A stretch of DNA of 64,000 nt from contig CP047423.1 of the NCBI GenBank assembly GCA_014058405.1, forward strand, positions 1,054,001-1,118,000, in the 5' to 3' direction. Shown here piece by piece: positions 7,055 through 15,417 of the stretch. The notes below the pieces were generated by a model. That model ran no database searches. It was not told the origin of the DNA and saw only the letters and a program-made list of their open reading frames with translations. The stretch is from Candidatus Nitrospira kreftii (GTDB lineage Bacteria > Nitrospirota > Nitrospiria > Nitrospirales > Nitrospiraceae). Positions within the stretch are counted from its first letter, which is position 1. Every line of letters begins with the position of its first letter. Position numbers and translations under genes: made by a program.

Positions 7055-9109
7055 GTGAGTGACTCAGCGATTATCACGTTTTCCCTCATAGCCGCCGTGG
7101 CAGGTATTGGCTATGGGTTGTACCTTGCGATGTGGGTGTTCAAGCTCGATGCCGGCAATGCAAAGATGCAAGAAATTGCAAAGGCCATTCAAGAAGGTGC
7201 CAGTGCCTACATGAATCGACAGTATAAAACCGTCGGCTATGTGGCCGCGGTGCTCTTTGTCATTCTCTGGGGCGCTGGGGCCGTTTCCGATAAGTTTGGC
7301 TTGCTCACGGCGGTCGGATTTTTGGTCGGCGCGGGAGCCTCATCGATTGCCGGCTATGTGGGGATGATCATCGCCGTGCGCGCCAACGTGCGGACCGCGC
7401 AAGCCGCGCACAGTGGCATGAATGCCGCCTTGACCGTCGCGTTTCGAGGGGGTGCGGTGACGGGTCTCTTGTTGATCGGTCTTGGACTTTTGTCGATTAC
7501 GACCTTCTATATGATTGCGCAATCAATCGCTGGGCAAGAAAAGGCCATTCATGCCTTGCTGAGCCTGGGATTTGGCGGCAGCTTGATCTCGGTGTTTGCC
7601 CGCGTTGGCGGCGGCATCTATACCAAGGCGGCGGATGTGGGTGCGGATCTGGTCGGTAAGGTCGAAGCGGGAATTCCAGAAGACGATCCGCGGAATCCCG
7701 CCGTCATCGCGGATAACGTGGGTGACAACGTCGGTGACTGTGCCGGCATGGCGGCGGACCTGTTCGAGACCTACGCGGTGACGACGGTCGCGGCCATGGT
7801 GCTGGCCTTTACGATGTTTAAGGGGGCGACTGCCCCAATTCTCTATCCGTTGGTCTTAGGAGGCCTGACGATTTTCGCGACGATCGTCGGGGTTCTATTC
7901 GTGAAAGTGAACCCGGGTGAGGAAGTCATGAGGGCGCTCTACAAAGGGTTGTTTGTGGCCGGCGGGATCGCTGCGGTGGCATTTTTACCGGTCACCCTCA
8001 TGATCATGGGCGGGGTAGGGGGCGTCAGCGGATTCAGCTACTACCTCGCAGCATTGATAGGATTGGCGGTGACGCTGGCGCTTGTGTTCATCACCGATTA
8101 TTACACGTCGAAGAACTATGAACCGGTGCAATATATCGCCAAAGCAAGCGAAACCGGCCATGCGACGAACATCATCGCGGGGCTGGCGGTCGGCATGCAA
8201 GCGACAGCGGCGCCGGTGGTGGTGATTGCCATGGCTATTCTCGGCAGTTATTGGGTCTGCGGCGGCGCGGAGTCTGGTGGGTTGTACGGTGTGGCCGTCG
8301 CGGCAGTGTCGATGCTCTCAATGGCCGGGATTGTCGTGGCGATCGATGCGTTTGGACCGATCACGGACAACGCCGGTGGTATCGCCGAAATGTCGCATTT
8401 GGGTAAGGAAGTGCGGGACATCACTGATCCGTTGGATGCGGTTGGTAATACGACGAAGGCCGTGACGAAAGGCTATGCGATTGGGTCGGCCGCATTGGCG
8501 GCGGTGGTGTTGTTCGCGGAATATTCTCGCGAGGTGGCGGCGCACAATCCCGCGCTGGCGGCGTTCGACCTGTCCAACCCGAAAGTGTTGGTCGGTCTGT
8601 TCCTGGGTGGCATGTTACCCTTCATCTTCGGCGCGCTTTGCATGAGGGCCGTGGGTGAAGCCGGTGGCTTGATCGTGGAAGAAGTGCGGCGGCAGTTCCG
8701 GACCATCAAGGGCATTATGGAAGGTACAGGGAAGCCGGAGTATGGCACCTGCGTCGACATTGTGACCCAAGCGGCCATTCAAAAGATGATGATCCCAGGC
8801 TTGATTCCGGTGGTGTCGCCGATTTTGGTGGGCGTGATCCTCGGTCCGCAAGCGCTTGGCGGCGTGCTGGTCGGCAGCATCGTAACCGGGTTATTCGTGG
8901 CGATTTCGATGACGAGCGGCGGTGGAGCCTGGGACAATGCGAAGAAGTTTATCGAAGAGCAGGGGTTGAAGGGCACCGACACACACAAGGCGGCAGTCAC
9001 CGGTGATACGGTCGGCGATCCGTACAAGGATACGGCGGGACCGGCGGTGAATCCGATGATCAAGGTCATCAATATCGTCGCGCTGCTCATCGTGTCGTTG
9101 ATCGTCTAA
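7055..9109 (+). CDS. hppA: Membrane-bound proton-translocating pyrophosphatase, K+-independent type
   Basis: A 684-residue integral membrane enzyme that couples hydrolysis of pyrophosphate to ion pumping, with about 16 hydrophobic helices. The catalytic cytoplasmic motifs are clear: [25 protein letters not shown], then [19 protein letters not shown], and near the C-terminus [21 protein letters not shown]. At the potassium-determining site the sequence is GNTTK (residues 464-468), with Lys where K+-dependent enzymes have Ala. By the established rule this makes it a K+-independent H+ pump. GTG at 7055 has a strong AGGAGG upstream. The gene stands alone, with a promoter at 6884 and a terminator at 9133. 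Confidence 0.95.
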   Translation: MSDSAIITFSLIAAVAGIGYGLYLAMWVFKLDAGNAKMQEIAKAIQEGASAYMNRQYKTVGYVAAVLFVILWGAGAVSDKFGLLTAVGFLVGAGASSIAGYVGMIIAVRANVRTAQAAHSGMNAALTVAFRGGAVTGLLLIGLGLLSITTFYMIAQSIAGQEKAIHALLSLGFGGSLISVFARVGGGIYTKAADVGADLVGKVEAGIPEDDPRNPAVIADNVGDNVGDCAGMAADLFETYAVTTVAAMVLAFTMFKGATAPILYPLVLGGLTIFATIVGVLFVKVNPGEEVMRALYKGLFVAGGIAAVAFLPVTLMIMGGVGGVSGFSYYLAALIGLAVTLALVFITDYYTSKNYEPVQYIAKASETGHATNIIAGLAVGMQATAAPVVVIAMAILGSYWVCGGAESGGLYGVAVAAVSMLSMAGIVVAIDAFGPITDNAGGIAEMSHLGKEVRDITDPLDAVGNTTKAVTKGYAIGSAALAAVVLFAEYSREVAAHNPALAAFDLSNPKVLVGLFLGGMLPFIFGALCMRAVGEAGGLIVEEVRRQFRTIKGIMEGTGKPEYGTCVDIVTQAAIQKMMIPGLIPVVSPILVGVILGPQALGGVLVGSIVTGLFVAISMTSGGGAWDNAKKFIEEQGLKGTDTHKAAVTGDTVGDPYKDTAGPAVNPMIKVINIVALLIVSLIV

Positions 9110-9132
9110 TAGAAGATCAAGGGAGAACGACC

Positions 9133-9166
9133 GCGCCGTTTCCCACAGGGGAAACGGCGCTTGTCA
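9133..9166 (+). terminator. Rho-independent terminator of hppA
   Basis: A perfect 12-bp stem, GCGCCGTTTCCC (9133-9144) with GGGAAACGGCGC (9149-9160), and an ACAG loop are followed by TTGTCATTT. It lies 23 bases after the hppA stop codon and separates hppA from pup. Confidence 0.8.
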
Positions 9167-9180
9167 TTTCTGGCCTTGCC

Positions 9181-9210
9181 TTGACGGGTTTCCTTACCGT
9201 GGAGTATGGT
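9181..9210 (+). promoter_or_regulatory. Likely promoter of pup
   Basis: TTGACG at 9181-9186 and TATGGT at 9205-9210 are separated by 18 bases, between the hppA terminator and pup. This would give pup its own transcription start near 9217. Consensus match only. Confidence 0.4.
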
Positions 9211-9275
9211 GAACACATCATCCCAAGTTGCTGATTGACCGCGAGAGTTTCCCCAGATGTACGGGAGGTGCTCGA

Positions 9276-9473
9276 ATGGAAAAGCAGGAACGTAAGCAAG
9301 AGCCGCGACGCGAACCCCAAGGGAAGGAGGAGGTCAAGGCCAATCCCAAGGTCGTCGAGGCGGGTAAGAAAATGAAGGAAGACATCGACAAGCTGGTCGA
9401 TGAGATCGACGATGTCTTAGAAAAGAACGCCGAAGAATTCGTAAAGAATTACGTTCAGAAAGGGGGAGAATAG
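9276..9473 (+). CDS. pup: Prokaryotic ubiquitin-like protein Pup
   Basis: A 65-residue disordered, highly charged protein. Its C-terminal half, DEIDDVLEKNAEEFVKNYVQ then KGGE, is the hallmark of Pup: a coiled-coil-forming helix that binds the Mpa/ARC ATPase, followed by the Gly-Gly-Glu end that PafA joins to lysines of target proteins. The last residue is Glu, not Gln, so it needs no deamidation by Dop before use, as also known in corynebacteria. The N-terminus (MEKQERKQEPRREPQG) is the threading part. ATG at 9276 has GGGAGG 7 bases upstream; the in-frame GTG/TTG-type upstream starts lack this. Pup genes normally lie between dop and prcB, but here pup is about 48 kb from the proteasome operon, between hppA and recJ. 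Confidence 0.95.
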   Translation: MEKQERKQEPRREPQGKEEVKANPKVVEAGKKMKEDIDKLVDEIDDVLEKNAEEFVKNYVQKGGE

Positions 9474-9627
9474 CGCCGCTTCCATTTCTCCACTCTTACT
9501 CGATTCACGCTACGCCGCCTTCCCTCCTTGGTTTGACAAAGAAGAAGCGAGTTATTACAGTCTGCCTCGCTCCCCTGCAACACGTCGGTTCAACGTAGAC
9601 ACGGCCCAGGCCCCTAAGGAGGCGAAC

Positions 9628-11325
9628 ATGCAGCCCAAGCTCTGGGTCATTCGTCAAGTCGATCCCATCCAATGCGGCCGTTTATCCCAGGCCTTATCCA
9701 TCTCTTCCGCCACGGCTTCACTGCTTCTCAATCGTGGCGTCACGAGCTTGGACCAGGCAACCGCCTGGATGTCTCCTATTCACACTCATGATCCCTTCTT
9801 GATTCCTGATATGGAGCGCGCGGTTGACCGTCTGCATCACGCGATGCAACGGCGTGAGCAGGTCTGTTTTTACGGTGATTACGATGTGGATGGCATGTCC
9901 GCCACCAGCATTTACTTGTCATTCTTCCGCACACGTGGGGCTAACGTCAGGGCGTATGTGCCTCATCGCCTACGTGAGGGCTACGGGCTTAATGAGTCCG
10001 CTGTTCGGACCTTGGCGCGAGAAGGAGTATCTCTGTTGGTCACTTCTGACTGTGGTACCACATCGCACCACGAAATCAGCCTTGCCAACCAACTCGGCCT
10101 GGATGTGATCGTCACGGACCACCATCAAACGGATACGGACATGCCGCCGGCGTTAGCCGTCATGAATCCCCATCGGCAAGGGGCCAAGTACCCTTTTAAT
10201 GGGCTGTGTTCCGGTGGACTGGCCTATAAAGTTTCACAAGCCTATGAAGCGAAATACGGATCCGGCTCAGTGCCGTTGGAGTCGCTGTTGGATCTCGTCG
10301 CACTTGCCACCATTGCCGACGTCGTGCCGCTGCAGGACGAAAACCGTCTGTTTGTTCGGGAAGGCCTGGCTCACATCACACGAGGCGCACGCTGTGGCAT
10401 ACGGGCGTTGAAACACGTGGCTGGTGTCAATCGCGAGTGCACGGCGGAAACCGTCGCGTTTAAACTCGGCCCTCGACTCAATGCAGCAGGTCGGCTAGAT
10501 GAAGCTATCAAGGGCGTTAAGTTACTGACCACGGAATCTGAACGAGAAGCCAACGCGTTGGCTGAAGAACTTGACCGGTTGAATCAAGTGCGCCGTGAGC
10601 TTGAAGGCACGATCTTGGAAGAAGCGCTTGCTCAGGCAACGTCTCGAGAATTATCCGGTGGGATTGTCTTGTACGCGCGAGGGTGGCATCTAGGCGTGGT
10701 AGGAATCGTGGCTGCCCGTGTCATGGAGCGTTTCCATCGCCCGACCGTGGTGATCGCGGTCAATGAGGACGGCATTGGAAAAGGATCGGCGCGGACGGTG
10801 CCGGGGTTCGACCTGTACCAGGCCTTAGCGGGTTGTCGAGATCTGCTCGTCGCGTTTGGTGGGCACCCGAGTGCGGCCGGCGTGACCATCCAGGAATCGC
10901 AGTTACCCGCATTTTGCGAGCGGTTTTCCGCCATTGCAGAGAAGTGGATCCAAGACACTCAAAGCACTCCCATACTTCATGTCGACTCAGAAGTTCGGTT
11001 GAATGAGATTACACTCACGCTGCTTCGTGAAATCGGAACTTTGCATCCCTTCGGCGCAGGGAATCCTGAACCGACGTTTGTCGTCAAAGGGTTGAAGGTT
11101 ATCAATGCTCGAGTGGTCGGCGACAAGCATCTGAAGATGACGGTCCGGCAGGATGGGTCCTTGCCGTTTGACAGCATCGGGTTTGGGATGAAATCGCTCG
11201 AGGATCGTGGATTGTCTCCCGCCACCCCCATTGATGTGGCCTGCACACCGGAGCTGAACCATTGGAATGGCTATGACCGGATTCAGTTGCGCATCCGGGA
11301 CATACGAGCGACAGGGTGTGAGTAA
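9628..11325 (+). CDS. recJ: Single-stranded-DNA-specific exonuclease RecJ
   Basis: A 565-residue member of the DHH phosphoesterase superfamily that degrades single-stranded DNA 5' to 3' in recombinational and mismatch repair. The metal motifs are visible: DYDVDG (about residue 85), SDCGT, TDHHQTD (about 164) and the DHHA1-domain motif GGHPSAAG (about 410), then an OB-fold-like C-terminal region (FGAGNPEP...). The length is normal. ATG at 9628 has AAGGAGG upstream. The rel gene starts 6 bases after the stop codon, so the two are probably co-transcribed. Confidence 0.95.
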   Translation: MQPKLWVIRQVDPIQCGRLSQALSISSATASLLLNRGVTSLDQATAWMSPIHTHDPFLIPDMERAVDRLHHAMQRREQVCFYGDYDVDGMSATSIYLSFFRTRGANVRAYVPHRLREGYGLNESAVRTLAREGVSLLVTSDCGTTSHHEISLANQLGLDVIVTDHHQTDTDMPPALAVMNPHRQGAKYPFNGLCSGGLAYKVSQAYEAKYGSGSVPLESLLDLVALATIADVVPLQDENRLFVREGLAHITRGARCGIRALKHVAGVNRECTAETVAFKLGPRLNAAGRLDEAIKGVKLLTTESEREANALAEELDRLNQVRRELEGTILEEALAQATSRELSGGIVLYARGWHLGVVGIVAARVMERFHRPTVVIAVNEDGIGKGSARTVPGFDLYQALAGCRDLLVAFGGHPSAAGVTIQESQLPAFCERFSAIAEKWIQDTQSTPILHVDSEVRLNEITLTLLREIGTLHPFGAGNPEPTFVVKGLKVINARVVGDKHLKMTVRQDGSLPFDSIGFGMKSLEDRGLSPATPIDVACTPELNHWNGYDRIQLRIRDIRATGCE

Positions 11326-11331
11326 CGGACG

Positions 11332-13509
11332 ATGTACGAAACCGTGACGGATATCGATCAATTGCTGACGCGTCTGCAAGCCTACCAGCCGGAGGCGGAC
11401 CTGGGGATGGTGCGAAAAGCGTACGAGTTTTCGGTAAAGGCACATGAGGGCCAAACGCGACGATCCGGAGAACCTTACGTGAAGCATCCCGTCGCTGTGG
11501 CCGGTGTGTTGACGTCTCTCAAAACCGATGTCACCGCGATCGTGGCCGGACTGCTTCACGATACGCTGGAAGATACGGTCGCGACGACCGATGAGCTTCA
11601 GCGGGAGTTCGGCAAAGAAGTCGTTCATCTCGTCGATGGTGTGACCAAGATCGGGAAAATCACGTTTCGCAGTTCGGAAGAACGGCAGGCTGAAAATTTC
11701 AGAAAAATGGTGCTGTCGATGGCCGATGACATCCGTGTGGTCATCATCAAGCTGGCCGACCGACTCCACAATATGCGCACGCTGGAACATCTCAAAGAGA
11801 GTAAACGGCACGAAATCGCGAAGGAGACGTTGGAGATCTATGCGCCCTTGGCGAATCGTATCGGTATCGGGTGGGTGAAAAACGAATTGGAAGATTTGTG
11901 TTTGAAGCACCTGAACCCGGACGTCTACGAGACCTTGCGGGTGCGTGTGGCAAAGCGCGATGAGGATCGACAGCAGTACATTCAGGAGGTGCAAACGCTT
12001 GTCGAAAAAGCTCTGGCGGAAAATGGTTTAGTTGGTGCCGTCTATGGGAGACCGAAACATCTCTATGGCATCTATCAAAAGATGAAGAAACAATCGATCT
12101 CGTTCGAAGAGGTGTACGATCTCACGGCGTTGCGGATTATTACTGATACGAAGATGAACTGTTATGCCTTGCTCGGCGTCATCCATTCGCTATGGCGCCC
12201 GCTGCCCGGACGTTTCAAGGACTACATCGCCATTCCGAAATCCAATCTCTATCAATCGCTGCATACCACCGTCGTCGGGCCGAAAGGCGAGCACGTGGAA
12301 TTTCAGATTCGTACGGAGGAAATGCATCGTGTCGCTGAATACGGCATCGCAGCTCATTGGAAATATAAAGAGCAGGGGCGTGTGCAGGATAAGGACAGCA
12401 AGGCATTCGGATGGCTGAGACAATTCATCGAATGGCAACAGGATCTCCCGGACAATCGCCAGTTTATGGATTCCGTGAAGCTTGAGCTGTTCCATGACGT
12501 TGTCTACGTCTTTACCCCAAAAGGGACCGTGAAAGAACTGCCTAAAGGGGCGACGCCGGTTGATTTTGCGTATGCGATTCACACGGAAGTGGGTGACCAC
12601 TGCGTGGGTGCGAAGGTCAACGGGAAGATCGTTCCGTTGAGGCATGAAGTGTCCAGCGGCGATACCATAGAAATTTTGACTTCGCCAAACCAAACTCCGC
12701 ACAAGGACTGGTTGAAGTTCGTGCGAACGTCACGAGCGAAGACGAAGATCAAGCACTGGATTAAGGCAGAGGAACAGAAGCGAAGTCTTGAAATCGGGAG
12801 ACGTCTGCTCGAAGCAGAGCTCCGTCGCCATGGATTGGCTCCTTCGCAGGTATTGAAGTCGGATGCGCTGCTCGAACTGGCCAAGCAGGAAGGCTATGCG
12901 ACGATTGACGATCTCGCTGTCGCCGTGGGATTCGGCCATATTGCGACCGCTCAGATCGTCGGGCGGTTGATGACTCCGGCAACGGAAAGAAGCGCGCCCC
13001 CTTCCGAGTCTGGTCTTGTTCCGAAAGTTGCCGGCGAGAGAGGGGTGGAGGCGAGTATTCAGGTCAAAGGAGGACGTGACCTCCTGATGCAACTCTCGCG
13101 GTGTTGTAACCCTGTTCCAGGAGACAAGATTTTGGGATACATCACGCGTGGGAGAGGGCTCACGATCCATTCCGTCGAGTGTCCCAACTTAGGCGCGTTG
13201 GATTATGATCGAGCTCGTCTCGTCGAGGTCGAATGGGATACGGCTACACCCGGTCAACATGCCGTGAACATCGCCGTCATTGCTGAAGATAAAACCGGAG
13301 TGTTGGCGAATGTCTCTTCGGCGATCGCCGGATCTGACGCGAATATCAGCCGTGCTGAGATTACGACGAGAGAAGATCGGAAGGCTGAGTTACATTTCGT
13401 GGTAGAGATTGCCGACACGAATCACCTCAATCGAGTGCTGAAGGCAATCGAACGTGTGGAAGGCATCATAACAGCTCGGCGTCTGAGGTCCTGGCGAGGG
13501 AAACCCTAG
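11332..13509 (+). CDS. rel: Bifunctional (p)ppGpp synthetase/hydrolase (Rel/SpoT family)
   Basis: A 725-residue long RSH enzyme that makes and degrades the stringent-response alarmone (p)ppGpp. The hydrolase HD domain is intact, with the HDTLEDT motif near residue 70. The synthetase domain shows KSNLYQSLHTTVVGPKG and EFQIRTEEMH (about 300-330). A TGS domain (VYVFTPKG...LPKGATPVDFAY, about 385-445) and a C-terminal ACT domain (about 645-720) follow. With both catalytic domains intact it should be bifunctional and is probably the only long RSH. It follows recJ by 6 bases, and its stop codon faces the convergent DUF192 gene. Confidence 0.95.
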   Translation: MYETVTDIDQLLTRLQAYQPEADLGMVRKAYEFSVKAHEGQTRRSGEPYVKHPVAVAGVLTSLKTDVTAIVAGLLHDTLEDTVATTDELQREFGKEVVHLVDGVTKIGKITFRSSEERQAENFRKMVLSMADDIRVVIIKLADRLHNMRTLEHLKESKRHEIAKETLEIYAPLANRIGIGWVKNELEDLCLKHLNPDVYETLRVRVAKRDEDRQQYIQEVQTLVEKALAENGLVGAVYGRPKHLYGIYQKMKKQSISFEEVYDLTALRIITDTKMNCYALLGVIHSLWRPLPGRFKDYIAIPKSNLYQSLHTTVVGPKGEHVEFQIRTEEMHRVAEYGIAAHWKYKEQGRVQDKDSKAFGWLRQFIEWQQDLPDNRQFMDSVKLELFHDVVYVFTPKGTVKELPKGATPVDFAYAIHTEVGDHCVGAKVNGKIVPLRHEVSSGDTIEILTSPNQTPHKDWLKFVRTSRAKTKIKHWIKAEEQKRSLEIGRRLLEAELRRHGLAPSQVLKSDALLELAKQEGYATIDDLAVAVGFGHIATAQIVGRLMTPATERSAPPSESGLVPKVAGERGVEASIQVKGGRDLLMQLSRCCNPVPGDKILGYITRGRGLTIHSVECPNLGALDYDRARLVEVEWDTATPGQHAVNIAVIAEDKTGVLANVSSAIAGSDANISRAEITTREDRKAELHFVVEIADTNHLNRVLKAIERVEGIITARRLRSWRGKP

Positions 13510-13533
13510 GAGCATATTTTTCAATGTGAGGCG

Positions 13534-14010
13534 TTAAGGTTGGCCGAATTGAAGCTTCGTTCCTTTCTCGATCCGGTATCCATCAACGGTGCCCCCGGTA
13601 ATTTCGAGTACATACACTGCGTCGGCGTTGTTCGGACGATATTGAGGACACGAGTCATCGCTCTTCGTGCAAATGGGGACATTCCGCTCGATATGCGTGA
13701 CTCGTTTCTTGTCGTCCAGCCAAATGAGGTCGAGCGCAATCTTGGTGTTTTTCATCCAGAAGGTCCAGGCCTGAGGCTCGCTGAAAAAAAATAACATCCC
13801 GTGATCCTTCTTGAGGTGGTCTCGGTACATGAGGCCCTGAGCTCGCTTTCGCGGAGTGTCGGCAATCTCAGCCTGAATGGCGATGCCAGAAGGTGTGCGA
13901 ATTGAGATGAGTTCTGAATCGGTGGCTCCTCGAATCGGCAGGTGGTCGAAGAGCAGTCCCATGATGATCAGGGAGAAAAATATGCCCACTGTGGATGGAT
14001 TCAAAAGCAT
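13534..14010 (-). CDS. DUF192 family exported protein
   Basis: A 158-residue protein of the DUF192 family: a small beta-barrel domain with the characteristic RAQGLMYRDHLKKDHGMLFFF and FWMKNTKIALDLIWLD segments. An N-terminal hydrophobic stretch (VGIFFSLIIMGLLFD) suggests export or a membrane anchor. The start was set at ATG 14010; the frame is open further upstream, but that stretch has no good ribosome site and would overlap the divergent gene's upstream region. The function of the family is not established. It converges on rel. Confidence 0.8.
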   Translation of the reverse strand: MLLNPSTVGIFFSLIIMGLLFDHLPIRGATDSELISIRTPSGIAIQAEIADTPRKRAQGLMYRDHLKKDHGMLFFFSEPQAWTFWMKNTKIALDLIWLDDKKRVTHIERNVPICTKSDDSCPQYRPNNADAVYVLEITGGTVDGYRIEKGTKLQFGQP

Positions 14011-14152
14011 GAGCGCATCGTAATGATCGAGCTGCCCTCCAGTCAAGGCGGTCGGCTCTGAACTGCAGCGATGGCTCGGGTACGGTGCGAGGAATATTGC
14101 AATCTTGTCAGTTGTTGTGCCATCCTCAGCTTCGAGTAGAGAAAAGGATATC

Positions 14153-14338
14153 ATGGAAGAAAAACGGCGAGTGCTGTATAAAAAAGGCGTGTTCGTGTGT
14201 CCCGGATGTCGTCAGTCATACGTTCAGGAAAAGTGGATCGAAGAATGGCGGATTCGCTGCCATCGCTGTACGTATCGTGGTACGTTGACGGAAGTATCGG
14301 TTGAAGAGCATATGGAGGAAGAGACGTTTCGGCGCTAG
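14153..14338 (+). CDS. Small zinc-ribbon protein
   Basis: A 61-residue protein with two Cys-x2-Cys pairs (CPGC at about residue 16 and CHRC at about 37) spaced as in a zinc ribbon. Charged tails flank the ribbon (MEEKRRVLYKKG... and EEHMEEETFRR). AGGATATC precedes the ATG at 14153. No larger domain is present. It might bind nucleic acid or a protein partner, but that is a guess from the fold. It is divergent from the DUF192 gene. Confidence 0.7.
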   Translation: MEEKRRVLYKKGVFVCPGCRQSYVQEKWIEEWRIRCHRCTYRGTLTEVSVEEHMEEETFRR

Positions 14339-14360
14339 GCTCTCACCTGTTTAGCTTTCG

Positions 14361-15038
14361 TTGAATTATAAGGTCGTGTCAGCCCACCTCGTACAAAACC
14401 AATCTTTCAGCCGATTGCGGCGTCTTTTAGCCGTCTCGCTCATGTGCGTCAGTCTAAGCACGGGTTGCGTGGCGTTGTCACGGGCAGGTGATGCCTCGCC
14501 ATCGATCAAGATCCTTGTCACCTACCATTCTCTCTCAGAGAATACTGAACGCATGGCAGAGGCCGTGGTGGCTGGAGCCAAGTCAGTATCTGGTGCTCAG
14601 GTTGTCCTTAAACGTGTCGGCCACGTGACGGCAGATGATCTGTTTGCCGCTGATGCCGTGATTGTCGGCTCTCCGGTGTATTGGTCCAACATGTCAGGGG
14701 AAGTGAAGACCTTTTTTGACAACTGGCAGTTCAAGTTCGGAGTCTTCCCGGAATACAAGATGAAAGACAAAGTTGGGGCGGCCTTTGCCACAGGAGGGCA
14801 AGTCTCAAGCGGGAAAGAAGTCACCATGTTGACGATTCTCGCCGCGATGCTTGAAAATCGAATGATCGTGGTGAGCGACGGGGGAGCGTTTGGGGCATCG
14901 GCAACCACCGAAGGCCACAGCCCAGGGATTGATGATCAAGAGCTTGCTAGTGCCAACGCATTAGGTCGGCGGGTAGCCGAGGTGACAAAACTCATCAGAC
15001 GGGGGCTGAGCAATAGGACACAACGTTGGGCACCATGA
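14361..15038 (+). CDS. Exported flavodoxin / NAD(P)H:quinone oxidoreductase-like protein
   Basis: A flavodoxin-fold protein of about 225 residues. After an N-terminal hydrophobic segment it shows the FMN phosphate loop TYHSLSENTERMAEAV, then GSPVYWSNMSGEVKTFFDNW and ATGGQVSSGKE, a pattern close to WrbA-type flavoproteins. The odd feature is the leader: RLRRLLAVSLMCVSLSTGC followed by a small-residue stretch looks like a signal peptide, perhaps for a lipoprotein, whereas flavodoxins are usually cytoplasmic. The start is uncertain: TTG at 14361 or GTG at 14376. It lies 22 bases after the zinc-ribbon gene. Confidence 0.75.
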   Translation: MNYKVVSAHLVQNQSFSRLRRLLAVSLMCVSLSTGCVALSRAGDASPSIKILVTYHSLSENTERMAEAVVAGAKSVSGAQVVLKRVGHVTADDLFAADAVIVGSPVYWSNMSGEVKTFFDNWQFKFGVFPEYKMKDKVGAAFATGGQVSSGKEVTMLTILAAMLENRMIVVSDGGAFGASATTEGHSPGIDDQELASANALGRRVAEVTKLIRRGLSNRTQRWAP

Positions 15039-15089
15039 ACAGACGGTGGAATCACGTGGCATGAATAGTGTGAGGAGGTGGGAAGGTGT

Positions 15090-15287
15090 TTATCGTTCTA
15101 CAGTGCTGGTTGAAGCCCCTTGGACGGCAAGCTCTACCAACTCATGGATATTCTTTGCGCAGCGACCGCAACTGCCACTCTGCTTGAGACCAAACTTGGC
15201 CTTGAGTTGACAAGGCATCACACATCCCCCTCGCCCTGCCTCACGGACATCTGATTCTGTAATTCCTCTGCACAAACAAACGTACAT
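15090..15287 (-). CDS. bfd: Bacterioferritin-associated ferredoxin-like [2Fe-2S] protein
   Basis: A 65-residue protein with the Bfd pattern: Cys4-Leu-Cys6 at the start (YVCLCRGITESDV) and Cys40-x2-Cys43 (SGSCGRC), which bind a [2Fe-2S] cluster. Bfd takes electrons to bacterioferritin to release stored iron. No bacterioferritin gene is in the window. Two extra cysteines, 22 and 26, are not part of the known cluster site. A Fur-box-like palindrome lies 27-45 bases upstream of the start codon, so iron regulation is likely. Confidence 0.85.
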   Translation of the reverse strand: MYVCLCRGITESDVREAGRGGCVMPCQLKAKFGLKQSGSCGRCAKNIHELVELAVQGASTSTVER

Positions 15288-15313
15288 GAGTTTTCCTGCT
15301 TCTTAAGTATGGC

Positions 15314-15332
15314 GATTATGAGAAGCATTATC
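15314..15332. promoter_or_regulatory. Fur-box-like operator upstream of bfd
   Basis: GATTATGAGAAGCATTATC matches 16 of 19 positions of the consensus Fur box GATAATGATAATCATTATC. It sits 27-45 bases before the start codon of the bfd-like gene, where a repressor would block the promoter. Fur control of bfd is known in other bacteria. Confidence 0.65.
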
Positions 15333-15417
15333 AGTATGCCATGAAATGGATGACCTGTCAAGCGCCTATCCAAGTCATAAAATGCCTAGCGCAGACGGCT
15401 ACTTGTGTCGAGGTCTG

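Noticed and set aside
9533-9561. Promoter for recJ from TTGACA
   Set aside because: A perfect -35 is present, but no acceptable -10 occurs at 16-18 bases (TATTAC is at 14, TTACAG at 17 is poor).
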